Shown: in pieces, positions 1 through 5,496 of the stretch
Layout of the letters: every line of letters starts with the position of its first letter
How positions within the stretch are numbered: position 1 is the first letter of the stretch
Position numbers and translations under genes: made by a program
NCBI GenBank assembly: GCA_031362415.1
Contig: JANLSK010000290.1
Location: 1 to 17,354, forward strand
DNA from: VFJJ01 sp031362415
GTDB lineage: Bacteria > Actinomycetota > Acidimicrobiia > IMCC26256 > VFJJ01
Reading direction: 5' to 3'
DNA length: 17,354 bases
Notes under the pieces: model-generated
The model's input: the letters and a program-made list of their open reading frames with translations, nothing else
Database searches by the model: none
What the model was told of the DNA's origin: nothing

Positions 1-163
1 ACGCGACGACCTCACCCCGCGCGACCGTCAGATCGATGCCCCGCACGGCTTCGTGGTCGCCGTAGCTCTTGCGCAGCCCCTCGACGACGATCGGCCGATC
101 ATCGTCGATGGCTGCGTCGCCGTCACCTGCGCCGCGTACGCCTCCGCCAATCCCGGTGACCAT
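1..163 (-). CDS. ABC transporter ATP-binding protein, N-terminal fragment (runs off left edge)
   Basis: Reading leftward from an ATG at 163 gives 54 residues open to the window edge. After about 24 poorly conserved residues comes the typical start of an ABC ATPase: IVVEGLRKSYGDHEAVRGID, followed by LTVARGEVVA, the strand that precedes the Walker A loop. Walker A itself lies outside the window, so ATP binding is inferred from this N-terminal pattern alone. The gene is downstream of the multicopper oxidase on the same strand, with a 100-bp gap. A TACGCT box lies 8 nt before the ATG, so it may have its own leaderless promoter. Substrate and direction of transport are unknown. A later start is possible because the first 24 residues are not typical of the fold. 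Confidence 0.8.
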   Translation of the reverse strand, partial: MVTGIGGGVRGAGDGDAAIDDDRPIVVEGLRKSYGDHEAVRGIDLTVARGEVVA

Positions 164-171
164 CGGCAGGG

Positions 172-177
172 AGCGTA
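172..177 (-). promoter_or_regulatory. putative -10 box (TACGCT) of a leaderless ABC ATPase transcript
   Basis: On the minus strand TACGCT lies 8 nt before the ATG at 163. No Shine-Dalgarno sequence is visible. The arrangement matches other first genes in this window. No clear -35 element was found. Confidence 0.4.
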
Positions 178-263
178 ACCCCGTGGTGGACGGGGCTACG
201 CCACCTCTCCCCGGGCCGCGCCCCGATCAGTGTCGTGCCCCGGATGCCCGGTACCGGTGCCGG

Positions 264-1760
264 CTACTGGACGACCAGGGCCGTCACCATGCCGAACATG
301 CCTTCTTCGCGTTCGGCGTGGGTGAGGATGTGGCAGTGCCAGACCCAGGTCCCGGCCACGTCGGCATGGATGAGCACGCTGTAGCGCTCGCCCGGACCCA
401 CGAGCACCGTGTCGGACCAGTACGGCTGATCGAGCGCCAGGCCGTCCTTGGCGATCACCAACTGCGGGAACTGGTGCAGGTGCATCGGATGCACGAGCAG
501 GCCCTCGTTCATGTAGTGGAGCAGGATCCAGTCGCCCTCGTCGGCGACGATCGGCGTGGTGGCCGGGAAGCCCTTCCCGTTGATCGTGAGGCCGATGACC
601 CCTGCGTCGTTGAGCACCATGGGGATCTCCTGGTCGACCGACGTGGGCGGCTCGTCCTCGGAGGCCCGACCGGCGCCGCCCGGGAGCACCTCGGGTAGGG
701 GCATCTGACCCACGAGGAAGGTGCCGAGCAGACCGTTGGGGACGCTCATCTGGGCGCCGAAGTGGGCGTGGAACATGCCAACGGCGGCTTCTTCGACGGT
801 GAACTCGTAGGTGTAGGTCTCGCCGGGCAGGATGGGATCCTGGGTGATCGGGGCCACACCGTCGGCCCCGAACGGGGTGCGGATCCCGTGGAAGTGCACG
901 TCGGTCGCCATCGGCAGCTTGTTGTTCAGCACCACACGGACCGCGTCGCCGATGTCGACCTTGATGACCGGACCCGGCACCTGACCGTTGTACGTCCAGG
1001 CGTCGACGATGCGGCCGGGCTCGGTCTCGAACTCGGTGATCTCGGCTGTGAGGTCGAACACCTTGGTGCCATCGGCCAGCACCTCGGGCACCATCACCTC
1101 GTTGCCCGTCCCCAGGGTCTCGGCCGGGTACGGCGCGAACGAGTCGAGCATGGCCTGTTGCATGGCTGCATAGTCGGGCTCGGCGGACGGATCGTGACCG
1201 GCGGTGGTGGTGCCGGTGGCAGCCTCCGTACCGGGTTCGGCCTCGATGACCGTGAGCGTGACGATCATCCCCGCCGAGGCATGGCCCGGGATCAGGCAGC
1301 TCAGCTCGTAGCTCCCCGGATCGAGCACCCCGAGGCTCAGCGTGTCGCTTTCGCCCTCGCCCAGGTCGGCCGAACGGACCGAGTCGCTCAAGGCCACGTT
1401 GTGCACCGAGCTGTCCTCGTTGGTCACGTCGAGGACGATCTCCCCGGTGGGCACGGACTCGCTGGCGAGCTCGATCTGGAACGGACTCCTCAACGCCACC
1501 GCGACGCGAGCGCCGGGTCCGGGTGCACCGGCAGCGGTTCCTGAGCCGTCGCCGGCCACCACCCCCGAACCTCCCACCGTCGCAAGCGGAGCCGTGTCGT
1601 CGTCGACGATGGCGATCACGCCGATGATGAGCGCGACGATCGCCAGGACCGTCACGAAGAACTTCCAGATGATCGAGTCGTCGAACGCCGGATCGGTCTC
1701 GGGCGCCGATCGAGGGGACGGCGGGGACGTCGCCGATGGCAGCTGCGGTGTTTCGGACAT
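264..1760 (-). CDS. Membrane-anchored multicopper oxidase with extra N-terminal cupredoxin domain
   Basis: The protein has 498 residues. The ATG at 1760 has AGGAG 5 nt upstream; the longer open frame upstream is not protein-like. A hydrophobic helix at about 30-52 should anchor the protein with its copper domains outside the cell. Domain 1 (about 85-172) is a plastocyanin-like cupredoxin with a complete type 1 copper set: H120, C155, H160, M165. Domains 2 and 3 (about 233-352 and 378-498) form a two-domain multicopper oxidase: HFHG (289-292), HAH (331-333), HPMHLH (424-429) and HCHILTH (475-481), then M488. Domain 2 has no Cys of the type 1 kind, so the second type 1 site is in domain 3, as in type B two-domain oxidases. 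Electrons probably pass from the fused cupredoxin to the oxidase core and then to oxygen; the substrate is unknown (metal ion, phenolic or nitrogen compound). The spacing from C476 to M488 is two residues longer than in classical laccases. A nitrite reductase is less likely because the type 1 site is not in the first core domain. Confidence 0.9.
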   Translation of the reverse strand: MSETPQLPSATSPPSPRSAPETDPAFDDSIIWKFFVTVLAIVALIIGVIAIVDDDTAPLATVGGSGVVAGDGSGTAAGAPGPGARVAVALRSPFQIELASESVPTGEIVLDVTNEDSSVHNVALSDSVRSADLGEGESDTLSLGVLDPGSYELSCLIPGHASAGMIVTLTVIEAEPGTEAATGTTTAGHDPSAEPDYAAMQQAMLDSFAPYPAETLGTGNEVMVPEVLADGTKVFDLTAEITEFETEPGRIVDAWTYNGQVPGPVIKVDIGDAVRVVLNNKLPMATDVHFHGIRTPFGADGVAPITQDPILPGETYTYEFTVEEAAVGMFHAHFGAQMSVPNGLLGTFLVGQMPLPEVLPGGAGRASEDEPPTSVDQEIPMVLNDAGVIGLTINGKGFPATTPIVADEGDWILLHYMNEGLLVHPMHLHQFPQLVIAKDGLALDQPYWSDTVLVGPGERYSVLIHADVAGTWVWHCHILTHAEREEGMFGMVTALVVQ

Positions 1761-1765
1761 GGGGT

Positions 1766-1770
1766 CTCCT
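1766..1770 (-). promoter_or_regulatory. ribosome binding site AGGAG fixing the oxidase start
   Basis: On the minus strand AGGAG stands 5 nt before the ATG at 1760. It supports this start over the upstream extension of the frame, and it contrasts with the neighbouring first genes that lack such a site. Confidence 0.75.
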
Positions 1771-1771
1771 G

Positions 1772-1813
1772 CTGGATGTCGCTGACTGGAAGGCGTTGCC
1801 TGGATGTCGTTGA
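1772..1813. repeat. direct repeat in the oxidase leader
   Basis: CTGGATGTCGCTGA at 1772-1785 and CTGGATGTCGTTGA at 1800-1813 differ at one base and start 28 nt apart. The core GATGTCG appears a third time at 1816-1822. They lie 12-62 nt upstream of the oxidase ATG, so they may be regulator sites or part of the leader RNA. Confidence 0.5.
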
Positions 1814-1843
1814 TCGATGTCGTCGTGGGCGCTCGCGCTCGAT

Positions 1844-1861
1844 TCGTGAAGCGCTTCACGA
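1844..1861. promoter_or_regulatory. 18-bp perfect palindrome, operator candidate
   Basis: TCGTGAAGCGCTTCACGA is its own reverse complement over 18 bp. It lies 84 nt upstream of the oxidase start and 232 nt upstream of the divergent gene. The TGAAGCGCTTCA core with central CG resembles operators of LacI-family repressors. No LacI-type gene is in the window, so the bound factor is unknown. Confidence 0.55.
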
Positions 1862-2093
1862 GCGACGGTACGGATCGACGACCGTCGTCGCAGCGACCAG
1901 ACGGCACGTTTCCGAGGCCGAAGGTCCCGCCGTGAGCCAGGCCCCGGGACCCTCCGCCCGGACCCGACGCACATCCCGGAAGGAGGCCAAGGCCCCTGAG
2001 CGCGCACCGAGAGCCCGACGACCTGACCGAAGGCTCGCGTCGAGGTGACCTTCGGCCCGTGCGCCGAACGTATCGACACCGCATGCTCGACGG

Positions 2094-2582
2094 GTGTTCG
2101 TCTACGACTTCGTTCAGCTCCCCCACCGGATGGCCGATGCTTACGATCGTCTGCTCCGCCACGGTGACGAGTGGATCCCGGCGGCATCAGGGGTCGCAGC
2201 CGATGCGGCGGTGCAGCTCGCTCGGGCCATGGGCGTCGAGCCCACGACGGTTCGAGCCCTGTCGACGATGGGTGCATCGATGGGCCATCCCCGTGTCGGC
2301 TCGGGTGCGGCGGTCATCCCGGTCCATTGGACCACGACCGCGTTCACAGGCGAGAGTCCGCTCGACACCGATCTCCGGATCGAGCAGGTGGGCGACACCG
2401 TCACCCACCTCGGCATCGACGGCGTCGTGCGGCCCCAGGCACTCCCGGAGATCACCGCGGCCGAGCTGCGCCATGTGGCCAACGCGTCGCTGCGGACCTT
2501 CCTGGGTGAGTTGGCTCGACGACTCGGCACCGATTCCGGTGGTGCCGACCCTCTCAACCGACAACGGAGGAGCCCCTCATGA
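2094..2582 (+). CDS. SRPBCC-like (START/Bet v1 fold) hypothetical protein
   Basis: The protein has 162 residues. Its pattern resembles small actinobacterial proteins of the SRPBCC type: an N-terminal FVYDFVQLPHRMADAY segment, a central IPVHW strand, then alternating strands (DLRIEQVGDTVTHLGIDGVV) and a C-terminal helix (about 125-150, AELRHVANASLRTFLGELAR). Such proteins usually have a hydrophobic cavity; no ligand or catalytic residue can be named. The start is taken as the GTG at 2094, which lies 6 nt after a CATGCT hexamer that could be a poor -10 box; no Shine-Dalgarno is visible. An ATG at 2130 is an alternative. Its TGA overlaps the ATG of the CBS gene by 4 bp, so the two are cotranscribed and probably translationally coupled. 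The fold assignment is from pattern memory only. Confidence 0.65.
   Translation: MFVYDFVQLPHRMADAYDRLLRHGDEWIPAASGVAADAAVQLARAMGVEPTTVRALSTMGASMGHPRVGSGAAVIPVHWTTTAFTGESPLDTDLRIEQVGDTVTHLGIDGVVRPQALPEITAAELRHVANASLRTFLGELARRLGTDSGGADPLNRQRRSPS
2566..2570 (+). promoter_or_regulatory. ribosome binding site GGAGG of the CBS gene
   Basis: GGAGG stands 8 nt before the ATG at 2579, inside the 3' end of the upstream gene. It fixes the start of the CBS protein within an ATGA overlap. Confidence 0.75.
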
Positions 2583-3055
2583 ACCAAGGTGCCGGTCAGG
2601 GAGCGGGTCAGGGAGCCGGCGTGAGCGGCCCGCGTGTCGTCGCCGATGTCGCCCTCGGCGAGACCGTGGTGTTGGCGCCGGATGCCAGCATCGGTGATGC
2701 GGCTCGGGCGCTGCTCGTGCACGGGTGCGGGGCGGTGCTCGTCGGCGGGACCGACGCCATCCTCACCGAGCACGACATCACCCGAGCGGTGGCGCATGGC
2801 CGTGACAACGACGCCCCGGCCGTGCTCGTCGCCACGCCCCACCCCTTGGCCGTGCACTGCCACACCACGATCGTGGAGGCGCTCACCATGATGCTGCGCC
2901 TCGGTGTCCGCAGCCTGGTCGTGGTCGACGACCAGCACCTGCCCCTCGGGATCCTCGGTATGCCGGCGGCACTCCAGGCCATCCTCAGCCCGATCAGCGG
3001 CCCGACCTGGCTCCCAGCGCTGCGCCTCGCGCTCCAGGTCTCGGTGAGCCGATAG
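2579..3055 (+). CDS. CBS-domain pair protein
   Basis: The protein has 158 residues. After a low-complexity Gly-Ala-Gln start encoded by a short tandem DNA repeat (about 2588-2620), residues 20-75 form the first CBS motif (VVLAPDASIGDAARALLVHGCGAVLV, with an ILTEHDITRAVAHG end). Residues 80-138 form the second (PLAVHCHTTIVEALTMMLRLGVRSLVVVDD, then LPLGILGM). Stand-alone CBS pairs bind adenine nucleotides and act as energy sensors or regulatory subunits; no catalytic domain is present. The gene is the second of a two-gene operon with the SRPBCC-like gene and has a strong GGAGG site. A 113-bp gap separates it from the histidine kinase, which has its own start signals. The physiological partner cannot be read from the sequence. 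Confidence 0.85.
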   Translation: MNQGAGQGAGQGAGVSGPRVVADVALGETVVLAPDASIGDAARALLVHGCGAVLVGGTDAILTEHDITRAVAHGRDNDAPAVLVATPHPLAVHCHTTIVEALTMMLRLGVRSLVVVDDQHLPLGILGMPAALQAILSPISGPTWLPALRLALQVSVSR

Positions 3056-3156
3056 CCCGCCCCTGCGAGTCGGCGGTCACTCGGCCACTCGGCCCCGTGA
3101 CCCCGTCACCTGCTGCACCCATCACCCGCAGCCCCGGCGATACGACGCCCACCAGG

Positions 3157-3162
3157 TAACGT
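3157..3162 (+). promoter_or_regulatory. putative -10 box (TAACGT) of a leaderless histidine kinase transcript
   Basis: TAACGT is followed by 6 nt and then the GTG at 3169. No Shine-Dalgarno sequence is present. The position suits transcription starting at the start codon. Confidence 0.55.
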
Positions 3163-3168
3163 CGGTCC

Positions 3169-4302
3169 GTGGCCACCACCGGGTCGGGACGGCGCCCTTC
3201 ATCAGGACAGGGCGAACGGGCCCGAGAGACCGCCGCGCTCGACGCGGCTCGGGCGGGGCTCGCGCTCGTCACCCCCGAGGCGCTCACGGCCAACGTGGTC
3301 GAGCACGCCCCCGACGGCATCCTGGTCGTCGACGGAGCCGGGCGGATCGCCTTCGTCAACCACCAGACCGAAGTGATGTTCGGCTGGGTGCGTGACGAGC
3401 TGCTCGGCCAGAGCGTCGAGGTCCTGATTCCCGGACCCAAGCGAACCTCCCATGTTGGAGTCCGCCGGGCGTACCACGACGACCATCCCAACGTCCGCCC
3501 GATGGGTGTCGGCCTCGACCTGGCGGCTCTCCGACGCGATGGCACCGAGTTCCCCGTGGAGATCTCGCTGAGCCCGGTCGAGACGCCACTCGGTCGTCTG
3601 ACGATCGCCCAGGTTCGCGACATCTCCGAGCGCAAAGCGGCCGAGTTCCGCATGCGGAGTGTCGAGCAGAACCTGACCACCGTCGAGGAGCGCGAGCGCA
3701 TCGCCCGAGATCTCCACGACACCGTGATCCAGCGCCTCTTCGCCGTGGGCCTCTCGCTGCAGGCCGCGTTGCCCCGCATCGAGAACGAGGCCCTGGCGAG
3801 CCGGGTGGAGACCGCCGTCATCGAGATCGACGAGACCATTCGCGACATTCGCACGGCGATCTTTGGGCTCAGTGCGAGCTCGAGGCGGCGTACCAGCCTC
3901 CGGGCTGAGATCCTCGAGATCGCCTCCGATGCGGCGCGCACCCTGGGATTCGAACCCCGGGTCCATTTCACCGGGCCGGTCGACTCCACGATCGACGCCG
4001 CCGTCCACGATGAGCTGCTGCCAACCGTTCGGGAGGCCCTCTCGAACGTCGCCCGCCACGCCCACGCGCACCATGTCGTCGTCGACCTCGAGCTCAGCGA
4101 GCGTCATATCACGCTGCGTGTCACCGACGACGGGGTCGGGCTCGGCCTCTCCCCCGATGACGGCTCCGCAGGTGCCCCGGTGAACCCGGGCGGTCACGGC
4201 CTGCGCAACATGGCCGAACGGGCCGATCGGCTGGGCGGCACGATGGCGATCGACACCCAGCCCGCGGGCGGCACCGTCATCGTGTGGACGGTGCCCTGCT
4301 GA
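3169..4302 (+). CDS. PAS-domain sensor histidine kinase (HisKA_3 / NarL-type)
   Basis: The protein has 377 residues and no membrane helix, so it is cytosolic. A PAS domain spans about 40-155 (EHAPDGILVVDGAGRIAFVN at 45-64, ending in VRDISERK at 149-156). The HisKA_3 dimerisation helix follows, with the phosphoacceptor H183 in ERERIARDLHDTVIQRLF. The HATPase domain (about 275-377) has the N box residue N293 in REALSNVARHA, the G1 box DDGVG (D321) and the G2 region GGHGLRNMAERADRLGG. All key catalytic residues are present. Kinases of this group normally phosphorylate LuxR/NarL-type response regulators, but none is next to it, so it is an orphan here. The PAS ligand is unknown; no heme or flavin signature is evident. 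The GTG start is chosen because a TAACGT box lies 6 nt upstream. Confidence 0.92.
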   Translation: MATTGSGRRPSSGQGERARETAALDAARAGLALVTPEALTANVVEHAPDGILVVDGAGRIAFVNHQTEVMFGWVRDELLGQSVEVLIPGPKRTSHVGVRRAYHDDHPNVRPMGVGLDLAALRRDGTEFPVEISLSPVETPLGRLTIAQVRDISERKAAEFRMRSVEQNLTTVEERERIARDLHDTVIQRLFAVGLSLQAALPRIENEALASRVETAVIEIDETIRDIRTAIFGLSASSRRRTSLRAEILEIASDAARTLGFEPRVHFTGPVDSTIDAAVHDELLPTVREALSNVARHAHAHHVVVDLELSERHITLRVTDDGVGLGLSPDDGSAGAPVNPGGHGLRNMAERADRLGGTMAIDTQPAGGTVIVWTVPC

Positions 4303-4356
4303 GCACAGCCGTCCCCCGGGTCGCCATCGGCCGTGCCACAGCGACCCCGGTATGGG

Positions 4357-4377
4357 CGACGGTCGACGGGACCGTCG
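4357..4377. terminator. hairpin between convergent genes
   Basis: CGACGGTC (4357-4364) pairs perfectly with GACCGTCG (4370-4377) across a 5-nt loop. It lies in the 77-bp gap between the kinase and PAC2 stop codons, where a shared terminator is expected. There is no T tract on either side, so intrinsic termination is uncertain. Confidence 0.55.
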
Positions 4378-4379
4378 GA

Positions 4380-5285
4380 TCAGTCGCTGTCGCCACCGTC
4401 GCGGCGGCGGATCTCGAGCTGCGCCAGGAACTGCTCGAGCTCGGCGGCCAGCTCATCGCCCGACGGGAGGTCGACCGGCGAGCGCCCGAGCGTGGAGATC
4501 CCGGTGCCCGAGGCCACGGCGGCGTCGAAGTCGACCTCCAACTGGCGCAAGGACGAACGGTGCTCGTCGTTGGCCTCGACGGCGGCGTCGATACGGGCCC
4601 TGAGTTCCCCCGCCGAGCGGGCCAGCTCGCTGGTGTCGATCGTGAGGCCGGTCAACTCGGCCAGACCGTCGACCAGTGCCGCAGCAGCCGCCGGAAAGGG
4701 GTTCGTGGCCACATAGTGCGGCACCCGGGCCCAGAGCCCGACCGACGGGATGTCGGCGAGCGCCGCTGCTTCCTCGATGGCCGCCTGGATCCCGGCGGGG
4801 ACGTCCATGCGCCCGGGCAGGTACCCCACCCGCGCGGCCAGCGCCTCATTCGACGCCGTCGCGGTGAGCAGGGTGGGACGGGAGTGCGGGACCATGGTGG
4901 GGAAGGCGCCGAGACCGACGACCATGCGGGCTCCGAGGTCGCGGGCCAGCTCCACCACGGCTCGGGCGAACGACGGCCACCGGTGGTCGGGTTCGACACC
5001 GGCGAGGAGCAACAGGTCGCGACCGCTCCGGTCGCGACCAGCGCGCAGCTCGATGGCCGGCCACTGGAGCCCACGGTTGACGCCGTCTTCCAGGCGCATG
5101 GTCGGCCGCCGAGATCGGTGGTCGAGCAGGGCATCGGTGTCGAATCGGGCCACGGTGGAGGTCGCGCACTGCTCGAGCAGGAGCCGCATGGCCTCAGCCG
5201 CGGCGAAACCGGCGTCGATCCACCCTTCGAGACGGACGACGAGCACGGGTTCTTCGAGGCGGGGCCGCTCCTGGATCTCGTACAT
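4380..5285 (-). CDS. PAC2 family protein (proteasome assembly chaperone-like)
   Basis: The protein has 301 residues. The start MYEIQERPRLEEPVLVVRLEGWIDAGFAAAEAM and the middle VVGLGAFPTMVPHSRPTLLTATAS, followed by VGLWARVPHYVATNPFPAAAAALVDGLAEL, match actinobacterial PAC2 proteins. These are relatives of the eukaryotic proteasome assembly chaperone and are common in proteasome-carrying actinomycetes; their exact bacterial role is not settled. The C-terminal 80 residues are helical and charged, possibly a coiled coil. The ATG is preceded by TAACCT 6 nt upstream and no Shine-Dalgarno, which points to a leaderless message. The gene is convergent with the kinase and divergent from the VanW gene, so it is a single-gene unit. 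No proteasome gene is in the window. Confidence 0.88.
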   Translation of the reverse strand: MYEIQERPRLEEPVLVVRLEGWIDAGFAAAEAMRLLLEQCATSTVARFDTDALLDHRSRRPTMRLEDGVNRGLQWPAIELRAGRDRSGRDLLLLAGVEPDHRWPSFARAVVELARDLGARMVVGLGAFPTMVPHSRPTLLTATASNEALAARVGYLPGRMDVPAGIQAAIEEAAALADIPSVGLWARVPHYVATNPFPAAAAALVDGLAELTGLTIDTSELARSAGELRARIDAAVEANDEHRSSLRQLEVDFDAAVASGTGISTLGRSPVDLPSGDELAAELEQFLAQLEIRRRDGGDSD

Positions 5286-5291
5286 GGGTCC

Positions 5292-5297
5292 AGGTTA
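5292..5297 (-). promoter_or_regulatory. putative -10 box (TAACCT) of a leaderless PAC2 transcript
   Basis: On the minus strand TAACCT is followed by 6 nt and the ATG at 5285. The same spacing occurs before the kinase and the Rieske gene. Confidence 0.55.
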
Positions 5298-5482
5298 CGC
5301 GCTCGGAGGCATCGGCCCGGAGCGGCGACGACGACGCCGGGCGACCAGCCGGGACACCTGTCGGAACACCGTCGGCGACCTTCGGCGGCCACCGACAGCG
5401 GCTGAAGCAGGCCCCCACGTATCCTCCCGGCCGAGGCGTCCGAGGCGTCCCAGGCCGACGAGGAATTCGGATCGGACGCCCG

Positions 5483-5488
5483 TAGACT
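5483..5488 (+). promoter_or_regulatory. putative -10 box (TAGACT) of a leaderless VanW transcript
   Basis: TAGACT ends 8 nt before the GTG at 5497, and no Shine-Dalgarno is visible. The spacing is slightly longer than in the kinase case but still suits a start at or near the GTG. Confidence 0.45.
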
Positions 5489-5496
5489 CGCCGAGC

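Larger units (their letters stand above)
1761..2093. other. 333-bp divergent spacer between the oxidase and the SRPBCC-like gene
   Basis: No credible gene lies here; open frames on both strands are Arg-rich or low-complexity shadows. It holds the oxidase ribosome binding site (1766-1770), imperfect direct repeats (1772-1813), an 18-bp perfect palindrome (1844-1861), a weaker inverted repeat (CGACGGT 1863-1869 with ACCGTCG 1881-1887) and a widely spaced 11-bp inverted pair (1916-1926 and 2047-2057). It is probably the control region for both flanking genes. Confidence 0.7.

Noticed and set aside
1776..2048. 90-residue plus-strand frame in the divergent spacer
   Set aside because: Very Arg-rich, no ribosome binding site, no recognisable motif, and it covers the palindrome and repeats.
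196..2277. Long 693-residue open frame on the minus strand over the oxidase
   Set aside because: It is Arg/His-rich without any domain pattern, while the other minus-strand frame encodes a complete multicopper oxidase with all copper ligands. It is a high-G+C shadow.
3075..3102. GGTCAC...GTGACC inverted repeat with an internal CACTCGGC tandem, after the CBS gene
   Set aside because: Only a 6-bp stem with a 16-nt loop and no T tract; too weak to call a terminator.
5431..5448. Tandem CCGAGGCGT repeat between PAC2 and VanW
   Set aside because: Only two full 9-nt copies; no further structure.
4750..5496. Upstream extension of the VanW frame (249 residues)
   Set aside because: It overlaps the PAC2 gene on the other strand and has no protein-like character; the signal anchor begins just after the GTG at 5497.
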